Positions 7,475-14,928 of a stretch of 44,974 nucleotides of DNA are shown piece by piece. The position numbers were made by a program, and so were the translations under genes. Each line of letters starts with the position of its first letter. Positions within the stretch are counted from its first letter, which is position 1. Source of the stretch: a virus; the IMG/VR virus record IMGVR_UViG_3300004771_000003, positions 1-44,974 of that record; one strand, 5' to 3'. The notes beneath the pieces were generated by a model. The model ran no database searches, was not told the origin of the DNA, and was given only the letters and a program-made list of their open reading frames with translations.

Positions 7475-8572
7475 TCAGTAGATGATCTTGACATTGGGCA
7501 CGTTGCCCTTGGCGATGGCTTCGATAACGGTCTTCGCGTCAACGGGCAGAATTCCGAGGGCGCATAGTGCCGACAGTGCCGCATTGTTAACCTCGGCACG
7601 GTGGCGCTTATCGGCCTCGCGCCGGGCGGTGGCGGCCTCTTCTTCACGCTTGGCGTCGGCAATCTCTTGCCGTACCCGTTCCGCAGCCTCTTCCTCGCGG
7701 CGCTTGGCGTCGGCCTCAGCGGCAATGCGGTCCTGTTCAGCCTTACGGGCATAGTTCTCGGCGGCAAGGCGGGCCGCTTCCTCAGACGCGATCCGGTCGC
7801 GTTCGGCCTTTTCGGCGGCGGCTTTCGCCTCCTCTTTCTCCCGCTCGACCATGGTCAGTTCTGCGGCGGCGGCACGCGCAGTCTCTTCCTCGCGAAGGCG
7901 CGCCACATCTTCTGCTTCGGCCTTCGCCTTAGCGGCAATGGCTTCTTCACGTTCACGCTGATCGCGTTCGGCCTTTTCGACGCGAAGACGCTCAAGTTCG
8001 GCGCGGTCAGCATCAGCCTTCTGACTGGCATCGAGACGCGCGGAGAGATTTGCCACCACCTGGGCCTTGGTCGCGGTGGCAATGGTGATAAATTCCTCGA
8101 ACCCAGAAACGTCAATGGCTTGAGCCTCTGCCAGACGGCGTGCAAGGTCATCCGTGGTCAGTGATTCATAGCTTTCCGCCAGAGCCTTGATTTGCGCCAC
8201 ACCCTCTTCGTGGGCGGCAATACGCGCCTTGTCCCGGTTCTCCCAATCCGTTACAGGCTGGCGAACCGTCGCGGCCAGTTCATCCAGCGATTCCCGGATG
8301 CGCTTGCCCTCTGCGTCGATGGCGGCAAGGCGTTTCTTCTCATCCCCCACCAAACGAACGCGATTGGCCTCGATTGCCGTCTTGGTCTTGGTGACTTTCA
8401 TCGCCAGAGACACGATGAACTTGCGTCCGGCAGGCGTTGACGGGTCGGTGACTTCCTTCGCCACCTCGGCGCGGATGCGGTCAAGCAGCGGGTCGGTAGC
8501 GCCCGGAGCGAACAGCGCAGCCGGGGTGTACGGCTGGTCGAAAATGACGAGAGCGTTCTGAGTATCAGTCAT
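7475..8572 (-). CDS. long coiled-coil protein (DUF1351/TolA-like)
   Basis: This 365-residue protein starts at ATG 8572 (AGGA nearby). The N-terminal domain (about 1-140) contains KVTKTKTAIEANRVRLVGDE and a Trp-containing VTDWENRDK. A very long charged Ala/Glu/Arg-rich helix covers about residues 170-320. A small globular end, AALSALCALGILPVDAKTVI, closes it. Similar proteins sit beside recombination genes in many temperate phages, so a role in recombination or replication is inferred. The repeated charged helix gives it a superficial TolA resemblance. Confidence 0.65.
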   Translation of the reverse strand: MTDTQNALVIFDQPYTPAALFAPGATDPLLDRIRAEVAKEVTDPSTPAGRKFIVSLAMKVTKTKTAIEANRVRLVGDEKKRLAAIDAEGKRIRESLDELAATVRQPVTDWENRDKARIAAHEEGVAQIKALAESYESLTTDDLARRLAEAQAIDVSGFEEFITIATATKAQVVANLSARLDASQKADADRAELERLRVEKAERDQREREEAIAAKAKAEAEDVARLREEETARAAAAELTMVEREKEEAKAAAEKAERDRIASEEAARLAAENYARKAEQDRIAAEADAKRREEEAAERVRQEIADAKREEEAATARREADKRHRAEVNNAALSALCALGILPVDAKTVIEAIAKGNVPNVKIIY

Positions 8573-8574
8573 GG

Positions 8575-8694
8575 TCAGTCCTGTTTGATTGATGTTGCGA
8601 GAACCGCAGCCACGGCGACGATTGTGCACGCGATCTCGGCCATGATGATTTGCCCGCAGATGCCGAGAAAGGCGGGCAGAATGTATCGGGTCAT
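8575..8694 (-). CDS. 39-residue membrane peptide
   Basis: GGAG lies 7 bases before ATG 8694. The product MTRYILPAFLGICGQIIMAE continues with a hydrophobic ACTIVAVAAVLA, so it is one or two short membrane segments and a basic tail. It fits tightly between two well-supported genes. Function unknown. Confidence 0.5.
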   Translation of the reverse strand: MTRYILPAFLGICGQIIMAEIACTIVAVAAVLATSIKQD

Positions 8695-8696
8695 GG

Positions 8697-9176
8697 CTAT
8701 TCTCCCCACCCGGTTGTCCGAAACCCGTCACATTCCCCGTTTCCCTTGGGGTCAAGATGCGTCCCGTCTGCCGCTTTGGCATTGCCGCATATGGGGCAGA
8801 ATGCGCGTGTCGGTTCGTCAAGTTTGGTCAACCTGTCTGGGAAAACTGAGATGAACGGGTGTCGATCTGTTGCGTCTTCACCGTCAAACCCGGTTTGATC
8901 AACGCAGTCGCCATCTACTTGGATGACCCATTTCCCGCGACACCTACCCGATGGACCGGTAACGGTCCCGTGAACGCCCCATCGTTGACTGGCGTAAGCA
9001 CCTCCGATGCTGGCCGTCACCCGGTCGCCCGCCGTGAACAGCCCCTCGTAAATCGTGCACGAAACCCGCGCCACGGTGACGCGCATGGGTCCGCTGGCCA
9101 TGGCCGCAGCAGCCTCCGCACGCAACGGGCATGTCGGACGTTTCGGGCAATGGCGGCATGGGTGGATAATCGCCAT
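8697..9176 (-). CDS. Cys-rich, zinc-ribbon-like hypothetical protein
   Basis: The start is ATG 9176 with GGGAG upstream, although the frame is open further. The 159-residue product has Cys clusters at both ends: HPCRHCPKRPTC at the N-terminus and FCPICGNAKAADG near the C-terminus. Both look like zinc knuckles. The middle is Val/Gly-rich and beta-like (GDRVTASIGGAY). It may bind nucleic acid, but no family is recognised. Confidence 0.6.
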   Translation of the reverse strand: MAIIHPCRHCPKRPTCPLRAEAAAAMASGPMRVTVARVSCTIYEGLFTAGDRVTASIGGAYASQRWGVHGTVTGPSGRCRGKWVIQVDGDCVDQTGFDGEDATDRHPFISVFPDRLTKLDEPTRAFCPICGNAKAADGTHLDPKGNGECDGFRTTGWGE

Positions 9177-9178
9177 GT

Positions 9179-9370
9179 CTATTCTCCCGGTGGGACGTAG
9201 TTCTGCCGCCGAAGCTGGGCCTCGTAATTGGCATTGAGCAACATCATCCGGCAGATGGTCAGGTCGGTTTCGAATCCGGCGCGGCGCTTGGCCTCGATCA
9301 ACGAATGGCCGAATTCGAAACCTCCGACGCCAACGCCCATGGCGAGTGCGAAGAAGATCATCATGCGCAT
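9179..9370 (-). CDS. small membrane-anchored protein
   Basis: A 63-residue product with a hydrophobic N-terminus, MRMMIFFALAMGVGVGGFEF, followed by a charged helical part. AGAGGAT lies 8 bases before ATG 9370. ATG 9364 is an alternative that would overlap the upstream stop as ATGA. Function is not known. Confidence 0.55.
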   Translation of the reverse strand: MRMMIFFALAMGVGVGGFEFGHSLIEAKRRAGFETDLTICRMMLLNANYEAQLRRQNYVPPGE

Positions 9371-9834
9371 GGCGTGCGATCCTCTGAAAGAGCGTGGCGC
9401 ATCGCCGTCTCGATCCAGACATGCGCCGGAAAGATGGCAATGTTGTCGGCAGGATGGACTGTGGCGGGCGCAGCAAGAACCTCCTTGCCGTTGTCCAGCA
9501 CCACCTTAAACCGATAGTCAATCCAGCCGCAGGGCACGCGCTCAAGCAGCGTGCCGCACTGGCAATGCCCATCGACGAAGACGCGGGGGGAGAGATTGGG
9601 CCACCACTTATCTCCTCGGTCAAGCATCTGGTCCCGCTCGCGGTCCAGCTTGGCAATCATCAGGCCAATCCCGAGAGCGGCGGCCATAGTGGGATGGACG
9701 TTGGAGAGGTCCGGGGCGGCAGGAGCAAGGCTGGCCTCATAGGCCGCGCGACGCTTGGCCTCGTCCCAGTACCATTCGGGCATGGTGTCGTACCGGCGCT
9801 CCATGTCGTCGCACCACTCAAGATAGGTCTGCAT
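9361..9834 (-). CDS. hypothetical protein, first gene of leftward operon
   Basis: This 157-residue protein has a very strong ribosome site (AAGGAGG) before ATG 9834. The N-terminal 40 residues are acidic and aromatic (YLEWCDDMERRYDTMPEWYW). A central membrane-like segment is AALGIGLMIA, and the C-terminal half contains CQCGTLLERVPCGW. As the first product of the early leftward operon it is probably made early and in quantity. No family is recognised. Confidence 0.6.
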   Translation of the reverse strand: MQTYLEWCDDMERRYDTMPEWYWDEAKRRAAYEASLAPAAPDLSNVHPTMAAALGIGLMIAKLDRERDQMLDRGDKWWPNLSPRVFVDGHCQCGTLLERVPCGWIDYRFKVVLDNGKEVLAAPATVHPADNIAIFPAHVWIETAMRHALSEDRTPCA

Positions 9835-9864
9835 TCGATCCTCCTTCTATTCCTGCCCCCAGGT

Positions 9865-9895
9865 GCGGCGCTGTCGGCGGAGATGACAGCGCCGC
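9865..9895 (-). promoter_or_regulatory. perfect stem-loop in leftward leader
   Basis: GCGGCGCTGTC and GACAGCGCCGC form an 11-bp perfect stem around a 9-base loop. It lies in the untranslated leader of the leftward operon, about 30 bases before the AAGGAGG of the first gene. No U-tract follows on either strand, so it is not a simple terminator. It could stabilise the message or act in antitermination. Confidence 0.5.
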
Positions 9896-9962
9896 GTGGT
9901 GGGAGGACCACAGCGCCGAAGCGCGTGGATAGAAGCATGGGGGTCGGGATGTACCCATGTCA

Positions 9963-9991
9963 ATCATAAATATGTCGAGTTACGATATAAA
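9963..9991 (-). promoter_or_regulatory. leftward promoter with operator inside
   Basis: Read on the minus strand, TTTATA (9991-9986), 17 bases, then TATGAT (9968-9963) gives a promoter for the leftward operon with start near 9956. The spacer holds the imperfect palindrome ATGTCGAGTTACGATAT (9972-9988), arms matching 5 of 6. A protein bound there would block this promoter. The neighbouring XRE gene is the natural repressor candidate. Confidence 0.55.
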
Positions 9992-9997
9992 TTTATG

Positions 9998-10025
9998 TTG
10001 ACGCCAGCATTTTGCCGCACATAAT
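9998..10025 (+). promoter_or_regulatory. rightward promoter of the repressor gene
   Basis: TTGACG (9998-10003), a 16-base spacer and CATAAT (10020-10025) each match the sigma-70 consensus at 5 of 6 positions. Transcription should start at about 10031-10033, which is the ATG itself, so the repressor message is probably leaderless. Confidence 0.6.
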
Positions 10026-10032
10026 CGGAGCC

Positions 10033-10323
10033 ATGGAAAAGCTCATGAAACAGATTGACGACATTGAGGCACGGGTTGCTGCGCTGGATTTATCCATGTC
10101 GCAGGTATGCCGGAAAGCTGGCATTCCCATAAATACGTGGTCTCACTGGAAGATGGGAAAAAGGTCTCCGCTCAAGACGAAATGGGATGCCATCGAAAGC
10201 GCGGTATCTGATCTTGAGCGGCGGCTTTTTTCCTCAACCGAACCCTCGCCGCCCTCCCCCGGCGAGGTTACTCCCCAGGCTGGCTGCAATGTTGCGCCGC
10301 CTGGGGGGACTTTTAAGGAGTGA
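10033..10323 (+). CDS. XRE-family repressor-like protein
   Basis: A 96-residue protein from ATG 10033 (ATG 10045 is possible, with GGAAA upstream). Residues from about 15 to 50 form a helix-turn-helix: SMSQVCRKAGIPINTWSHWK. The tail is Pro-rich and has no protease-type CI domain. It stands divergent to the leftward operon, with an operator-like palindrome between, so it probably acts like a Cro or CI regulator. Whether the phage is temperate cannot be concluded from this alone. Confidence 0.7.
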   Translation: MEKLMKQIDDIEARVAALDLSMSQVCRKAGIPINTWSHWKMGKRSPLKTKWDAIESAVSDLERRLFSSTEPSPPSPGEVTPQAGCNVAPPGGTFKE

Positions 10324-10327
10324 GGCA

Positions 10328-10471
10328 GTGTCAAAGCAGCCAGACCCGTATTCCTCTCTGTCCGAACTGGACGTTGCCCTCCGAAAAGTCGGGGTCATCG
10401 TCGGGTATCTGGCGATGGTCGCGGCGGGGATGCTGTTCACTGGGTGGGCGCTTGGGGCAAAAATTCTGTAA
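10328..10471 (+). CDS. 47-residue one-TM protein
   Basis: The GTG start at 10328 has AAGGAG six bases upstream. The product begins with a polar MSKQPDPYSSLSELDVAL and ends in one membrane segment VGVIVGYLAMVAAGMLFTGW. It lies between the repressor gene and a tRNA. A superinfection-exclusion role is possible but not shown by sequence. Confidence 0.5.
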   Translation: MSKQPDPYSSLSELDVALRKVGVIVGYLAMVAAGMLFTGWALGAKIL

Positions 10472-10475
10472 TTAT

Positions 10476-10553
10476 CCGGGCGTAGCTCAGCCTGGCTAGA
10501 GCACTGCGTTTGGGACGCAGGGGGCGCAGGTTCAAATCCTGCCGCCCGGACCA
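10476..10553 (+). tRNA. tRNA-Pro (anticodon UGG)
   Basis: All arms fold: acceptor CCGGGCG with CGCCCGG, D-arm GCTC/GAGC, anticodon stem CTGCG/CGCAG with loop TTTGGGA (anticodon TGG) and T-arm GCAGG/CCTGC with TTCAAAT. The 3' CCA is encoded. It appears intact. A phage tRNA may supply Pro-UGG or mark an attachment site. No tyrosine integrase is visible in this window. Confidence 0.95.
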
Positions 10554-10567
10554 ACGAGGAGAACGCC

Positions 10568-10771
10568 ATGAACTGGCCCAAAATCCCGTTCCTTGACTGG
10601 TGTCGATCCAACCCATTGCCCGAAGCCGCGCAATGTCCCGCAACGCAGGCCGTTCACCGCGAGGTTAGCGTCATCAACAAGAGCACGACCAAGCTGCTGT
10701 TGCGCGAGGTTTACGCCGCGACTGGCCGCCGCTTCCCTGCCGTCGAAAACATGGTTGGAATGTCCCTATGA
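10568..10771 (+). CDS. hypothetical protein
   Basis: A 67-residue protein with AGGAGA about 6 bases before ATG 10568, just after the tRNA. It opens MNWPKIPFLDWCRSNP and ends in a helical part, KLLLREVYAATGRRFPAVEN. Its stop overlaps the next ATG. No family is recognised. Confidence 0.55.
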   Translation: MNWPKIPFLDWCRSNPLPEAAQCPATQAVHREVSVINKSTTKLLLREVYAATGRRFPAVENMVGMSL

Positions 10772-11388
10772 CTTCTGTCACTCCCATCTCCGTCCGCGAA
10801 GAAATCATCGACGGCCATCGCGTCATGGTTAAGGTCATGCATGCCGGCGTGGCCGCGTATGGCGGCTCCCCCGGATTGCGCATTTATAATCCTGGTGCGG
10901 AACTTCCCGCGTCGTTCAACAACGCGGCGTCTCTCGCATCGTCAAAGCTATCTGCAGGACGGATTTCCGGCCAGGGAACTCTCATTGCCAGAAATATGAG
11001 GGCCGAGGGAGAAACGGACCGCAGGAGGCGGGATATCGTCGCCGCATACGAGGCGGACCCAACCCCGGAATGCCTGCACCGGATAGCGAGCGAATACAAG
11101 ATGGCGACATCGACGATTGCCCGATATTGCCGGAAGGCCGGGCATCGCAATGTCTCGTACAGTTCTAGCGCTGTTTCCCATGGGAAGGGCTCCGCTGCGG
11201 AAACCTCCAAAAAGACCAACGCCATCCTAGACGCCATATCTTCTGCGGCGGATCGCGACGATATATGCCCGACGAACCAAGCGCTGTCGATTATGTCCGG
11301 GTACGGGGAAACGGCAGTTTCATCCGCGATTGCCCGCCTTGCGTCGTTGGGGCGCATCGCCGTTGAACGCAGGGCTTCTCGTGGCTAA
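10768..11388 (+). CDS. DNA-binding protein with HTH and winged-helix-like parts
   Basis: A 206-residue protein. Residues about 85-125 (AYEADPTPECLHRIASEYKM then STIARYCRKAG) form a helix-turn-helix of the kind seen in transposase- or homing-nuclease-linked regulators. The C-terminal 60 residues (QALSIMSGYGETAVSSAIAR then LASLGRIAVE) look like a winged helix. It overlaps the previous gene. It may regulate early transcription. The exact family is not recognised. Confidence 0.6.
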   Translation: MTSVTPISVREEIIDGHRVMVKVMHAGVAAYGGSPGLRIYNPGAELPASFNNAASLASSKLSAGRISGQGTLIARNMRAEGETDRRRRDIVAAYEADPTPECLHRIASEYKMATSTIARYCRKAGHRNVSYSSSAVSHGKGSAAETSKKTNAILDAISSAADRDDICPTNQALSIMSGYGETAVSSAIARLASLGRIAVERRASRG

Positions 11389-11753
11389 GCCTAAGTAGCA
11401 ATGGTCTGACCGCTAATTACCCTCTTCATAGAATAGTACTTTCTTCTTTCTGTGGTAAGGAGCCGTTTCCCAAAGCCCATGCGGCACACAATGATGGAAA
11501 TAAATTGAATTGCCACCTGTCTAATCTTAGGTGGACTGACGGGCATGAAAATCAAAGGGACGTAGACAGGCATGGTCGCCGGTGCCGTGGAGAAGATGTT
11601 TACGGGGCTATTCTTAAAGAATCTGACGTATCCGAAATTAAGCGCAGGATTGCTTCGGGGGAAAGAAATCGTCCAATCTCTACCGATTTTGGCGTTTCCA
11701 TATCAACCATACATCTTATCCGCCACAACAGGACTTGGAGGCACGTGCCATGA
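11367..11753 (+). pseudogene. HNH homing endonuclease without a visible start
   Basis: The frame is open from 11367 to 11753. It encodes YPLHRIVLSSFCGKEPFPKA, then HNDGNKLNCHLSNLRW, the HNH metal site, then ENQRDVDRHGR, and ends with a DNA-binding tail, [20 protein letters not shown] plus [15 protein letters not shown]. These are the parts of a complete phage HNH homing endonuclease. No ATG, GTG or TTG lies before the HNH site. A TGA at 11364 closes the frame upstream, within the previous gene. The N-terminal segment before the HR motif is missing. CTG 11406 is the only near-start. Its TGA overlaps the GapR start. Confidence 0.6.
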
Positions 11754-12016
11754 GTGATGGTTCAAATTCAGACAACGCCATCGGGGGCATAGCGGCTGAT
11801 AGCCTCAGACAGTTTATCTCAAGAATTGAAAATTTAGAGTCAGAAAAGTCTGTTTTGTCCTCCGATATCAAGGACGTCTACGCACAGTGCAAGGGCCAGG
11901 GCTTCGATACCAAGATCATCCGCAAGATCGTTTCCATCCGCAAGAAGGACCGGGCCGAACGCGAGGAAGAAGACACCATCCTCGGGCTGTACCTCGCTGC
12001 ACTCGGTGAGGCATGA
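11750..12016 (+). CDS. GapR-like DNA-binding protein (DUF2312)
   Basis: This 88-residue protein starts at ATG 11750 with GGAGG 8 bases upstream. The body from [20 protein letters not shown] through [20 protein letters not shown] follows the DUF2312/GapR pattern closely: two long helices, then a basic hairpin and the acidic tail. GapR in Caulobacter clamps over-twisted DNA ahead of forks and helps topoisomerases. In a phage it could manage supercoils during replication or antagonise the host protein. Its presence suggests an alphaproteobacterial host. Confidence 0.85.
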   Translation: MSDGSNSDNAIGGIAADSLRQFISRIENLESEKSVLSSDIKDVYAQCKGQGFDTKIIRKIVSIRKKDRAEREEEDTILGLYLAALGEA

Positions 12017-12255
12017 GCCCCACACTGTCTGCCATGCGCGCTATATCGCAATCCCGCTCCGTCCGTGCGGAACTGGTCAGGCTGCGGCATTCGCTCGGCA
12101 TCACCCAGGACGATCTAGCCGCCCAGGTCGGGCGGCGGCGGGAAACGGTGAACCGCTGGGAAACTGGCAAGACTGACCCGACCGTGGTCGAGTTTTTCAT
12201 CTGGTGTTCGGTTTTGGGGTGTGATATCAAAGTGACAGCATCTGTCACACAATAG
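12013..12255 (+). CDS. small XRE-type HTH regulator
   Basis: An 80-residue protein with a full helix-turn-helix ([20 protein letters not shown], then [16 protein letters not shown]), which is the Cro/C1 family pattern. The ATG overlaps the GapR stop. No dimerisation or effector domain is present beyond the DNA-binding part. It may control its own operon or the promoters at 24402-24449, but no link is shown by sequence. Confidence 0.75.
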   Translation: MSPTLSAMRAISQSRSVRAELVRLRHSLGITQDDLAAQVGRRRETVNRWETGKTDPTVVEFFIWCSVLGCDIKVTASVTQ

Positions 12256-12289
12256 GGGGCATGGGGACAGCCGTGAAGGATTCGGGGAA

Positions 12290-12904
12290 ATGATCGCCGC
12301 TCTATACGTTGATGCGGAAGGTTGCTACGGGGAGGTCAATGGCATTGACCTGTGGGATGTCTCCAGAGATGCCCGCGAATATGCTGGCCCTTATCCCGTC
12401 GTTGCCCATCCTCCCTGCCAGCGTTGGGGGCGGTACTGGCATGGGGCTCCCCGCAAGCCGCACCAGTATAGGCTTGGAGAGGACGGGGGATGCTTCGCTG
12501 CCGCCCTGACCGCCGTCCGCAATTATGGCGGCGTGCTGGAGCATCCGTCTCATAGCCACGCTTGGCGGTATTTCGGCCTGACTGCCCCGAACAACCGGGG
12601 GGGGTGGTCAATGGCTGACCAATTCGGCGGGTGGACGTGCCAGGTTGAGCAAGGCCATTACGGTCATGTATCCCGAAAGGGAACGTGGCTCTATGCCTGC
12701 GGGGTCGATCTTCCCGATCTGATTTGGGGTCCGAGCGAACAGCGCATTCACCCCACCGCTCTGGCGAAGCATGGCTATGAGAAAGCCAGGCGCATTGGCT
12801 GGATGGCGATGATCGGAGGGAAGGGCAAGGCCCGCATTCGTGAAGCCACCCCGCCTGTTTTCCGAGACATCCTGATTTCGATTTCCAGGAGCGCCCTCAA
12901 ATGA
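12290..12904 (+). CDS. C5-cytosine-methyltransferase-like phage protein
   Basis: A 204-residue protein with VVAHPPCQRWGRYW, which holds a Pro-Pro-Cys-Gln tetrad like motif IV of cytosine-C5 methylases, and GGVLEHPSHSHAW in the place of their Glu-Asn-Val motif. The family pattern (PPCQ, then LEHP, then Trp-rich DQFGG) is seen in many phage proteins of uncertain activity. At this length a target recognition domain is missing, so the activity on DNA is doubtful. GGGGAA lies immediately before ATG 12290, with AAGGA further upstream. Confidence 0.5.
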   Translation: MIAALYVDAEGCYGEVNGIDLWDVSRDAREYAGPYPVVAHPPCQRWGRYWHGAPRKPHQYRLGEDGGCFAAALTAVRNYGGVLEHPSHSHAWRYFGLTAPNNRGGWSMADQFGGWTCQVEQGHYGHVSRKGTWLYACGVDLPDLIWGPSEQRIHPTALAKHGYEKARRIGWMAMIGGKGKARIREATPPVFRDILISISRSALK

Positions 12905-13098
12905 CCATCACAGCCGCAATCGTCGCCAGAGCCCGCGAGACGGCGGAAGAGATCGGAGATACGTCCGATGCTGCCGTCATCCAAATCCTGGCCCGCATGG
13001 TTGCCGTAGCCACCTGTGGCATGTCGTGCGGGTTCTCTCGGACACCGCCGGTCCATGAAGTCGCCATCAAGCCCCCGCCGAGGAGTTTGGAAGAATGA
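12901..13098 (+). CDS. hypothetical protein
   Basis: A 65-residue protein with helical N-terminus (IVARARETAEEIGD) and a small Cys-containing middle VATCGMSCGF. It overlaps both neighbours by ATGA. It probably belongs to the replication cluster but shows no known domain. Confidence 0.5.
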   Translation: MTITAAIVARARETAEEIGDTSDAAVIQILARMVAVATCGMSCGFSRTPPVHEVAIKPPPRSLEE

Positions 13099-13478
13099 GA
13101 CTTCATCCCGAGGACGATTTGCAGCGGGCCGTGATTGAGACGCTTCGGCTGTCTCCAAGTTTGCGCGCTATCGCCATTCCGAACGGAGGGAAAAGAAATA
13201 TCAGGGAGGCCGCCAGAATGAAGGGCCTCGGCGTGACTGCCGGCGTGTCTGACCTGATGGTGTTTTGGGCGCCGGCAAAGGTGGCAATGATCGAACTTAA
13301 GGCTCCAGGCAAGGTGACGGGGAAGAATCGGCCACTGGCTGCTCTGTCTGCCGAGCAACTGGGTTGGTTCGGAACAATGCAGGTAATGGGCCATTACGTC
13401 ACCGTCTGCGACAGCGTCGAAAGTGTCGAGAACTTTTTGCGCCAGTGCGGCGCACCTGTCCGAACCACGACCGGATAA
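13095..13478 (+). CDS. VRR-NUC domain nuclease
   Basis: A 127-residue protein covering a complete VRR-NUC domain, a PD-(D/E)XK fold. The motif runs from EDDLQRAVIE through AIPNGGKRN, GVSDLMVF (Asp53) and MIELKAPG (Glu67-x-Lys69). VRR-NUC proteins act on branched DNA, as in Holliday-junction-type resolvases. It is followed by the sliding clamp two genes later, so it should act in replication or resolution of phage DNA. All catalytic residues are present. Confidence 0.85.
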   Translation: MRLHPEDDLQRAVIETLRLSPSLRAIAIPNGGKRNIREAARMKGLGVTAGVSDLMVFWAPAKVAMIELKAPGKVTGKNRPLAALSAEQLGWFGTMQVMGHYVTVCDSVESVENFLRQCGAPVRTTTG

Positions 13479-13498
13479 CAAACAACGGGAGTTTAAAA

Positions 13499-13825
13499 AT
13501 GATCAAATCTTCCGCGTATCTCGCGGGCGTAGGGGCATATGCCCTGGATTACGACGGCCCGTGCCCGTTCCAGACGGAGGATATCGGCTACAACGATTAT
13601 GCCGATGGTCTTCGGGATGGTGCTCCGTCACCGATGATTGACGGGGAAACCATTGAAGACATCGCGGAAGATCGGGACGACTGTCGGGAACAGTGCGGCA
13701 AAGAAGATGGCAACAACGCCATACTCCGAAGCGCCATTGAAGATGCCCTCGCACTTCTCGAAAGCGCCCCCACTGGCGACGACATCAAAGAAGCCATCAA
13801 ATTCCTGAATGAGGCCATGAAATGA
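13499..13825 (+). CDS. acidic hypothetical protein
   Basis: A 108-residue protein from ATG 13499 (GGGAG upstream). It is strongly acidic with a GYNDYADGLRDGAPSP segment and a helical C-terminus. The ATG of the sliding clamp overlaps its end. Being acidic and next to the clamp, it might act on replication proteins or mimic DNA, but this is speculation. Confidence 0.5.
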   Translation: MIKSSAYLAGVGAYALDYDGPCPFQTEDIGYNDYADGLRDGAPSPMIDGETIEDIAEDRDDCREQCGKEDGNNAILRSAIEDALALLESAPTGDDIKEAIKFLNEAMK

Positions 13826-14928
13826 AATTCACCGCCGAACGAGCAACCCTTCTCGCCGCCATCGTGGGCGCTCGGGAAGTCGCCTGCACCAACTCGCCCA
13901 TCCCCCAGATCAACATGCTTCGTCTCACGTTGTCGGGTAACAAGCTGGTGGTGGAATCCACTGACATGGATTCCAGCTTCCGCGCCACGGCCACCGTCAA
14001 CGGCATCCAGGGCGATGACATCCTCATCCCTGCCGCCCGGCTGGTGGAAATCGTCAAGGCGCTTCCCGATGGCTGCCAAATCGATATTGCCACCGATGAC
14101 AAGTCCCCCGATGGCATCGTGATCAAGTCGGGACGCAGTAGGTTTCGCCTCCCGTCTCTGTCTCCCGATCTTTTCCCACAGTTCGCCCCGGTCGGGGAAG
14201 GGTCGGAATTTACCATGTCCGAGGCCGAGTGGCGGCGAATGCTGGTTCTTCCGTCCCCGTTCATGTCCAATAATCCGACCAGATCGTATCTCTGCGGCGT
14301 CAACATCAAAGCCGATGGGTGTAATTTCCGGTCTGCCGCCTCTGATGGGTGCATCGGGGTTATTGTCGTCATGGGATGCCCACTCGGCGGCGATGGATTG
14401 GTGGACGGCATCATCATCCCGAATACCGCCATCCTTCGGCTTTCAAAACTGGCGGCGGGGGACATGATCGTCCGGGCAAGTTCCCAAAAGGCATCGTTTT
14501 CATGGGGTGCGTCGTCACTCACGACTAAACTGGTTGACGGGACGTTCCCCGATATCCAGCGCATCGTGCCGTCGTCCACTCCGGTCAATGTCACGGTCAA
14601 CGCCAAGGACATTCGCGGCGCTTGCTCGCGTGTCGCCATCGTCGGATTGGATGTGACTTCGGTTAGGGCGAGGACCATCCAACTCGATGTTGGTCTGGAC
14701 GATATGACGATTTCCGGCGCTGGTGACCGTGAGGACGGACAGGAAGTTATCACCGTTGCGTCGAATGCAACCACCATGATCCGCCTCGACCCGAGCTATC
14801 TCAACCTCGGAATTCAGGCGTGCGGCGGGGACGAAATCCTGATCGGCATCACCGATGCCGAAAGCCCGTGCATTATTCGCCCCGCCGACGATACGGGCGT
14901 GACGATCCTGCTTCAGGGGAAAAGGTGA
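13822..14928 (+). CDS. phage DNA polymerase sliding clamp (beta)
   Basis: A 368-residue protein of the same length as bacterial DnaN (about 366). It begins MKFTAERATLLAAIVGAREV and has the three-repeat beta-clamp pattern. Recognisable parts are KLVVESTDMDSSFRATA in domain 1, SRSYL-like NPTRSYLCGVNIK in domain 2, and LVDGTFPDIQRIVP in domain 3. It encircles DNA and tethers a polymerase. No phage DNA polymerase is visible in this window, so it may recruit the host polymerase III. The start overlaps the previous gene. Confidence 0.9.
   Translation: MKFTAERATLLAAIVGAREVACTNSPIPQINMLRLTLSGNKLVVESTDMDSSFRATATVNGIQGDDILIPAARLVEIVKALPDGCQIDIATDDKSPDGIVIKSGRSRFRLPSLSPDLFPQFAPVGEGSEFTMSEAEWRRMLVLPSPFMSNNPTRSYLCGVNIKADGCNFRSAASDGCIGVIVVMGCPLGGDGLVDGIIIPNTAILRLSKLAAGDMIVRASSQKASFSWGASSLTTKLVDGTFPDIQRIVPSSTPVNVTVNAKDIRGACSRVAIVGLDVTSVRARTIQLDVGLDDMTISGAGDREDGQEVITVASNATTMIRLDPSYLNLGIQACGGDEILIGITDAESPCIIRPADDTGVTILLQGKR

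Noticed and set aside
9660-9938. Minus-strand frame reaching into the divergent control region
   Set aside because: It overlaps the first gene of the leftward operon in another frame, has no ribosome site and an Arg/Pro-rich composition.
9935-9963. Perfect TTGACA on the minus strand near 9958-9963
   Set aside because: The -10 position reads CCATGC; the TTTATA/TATGAT pair fits better.
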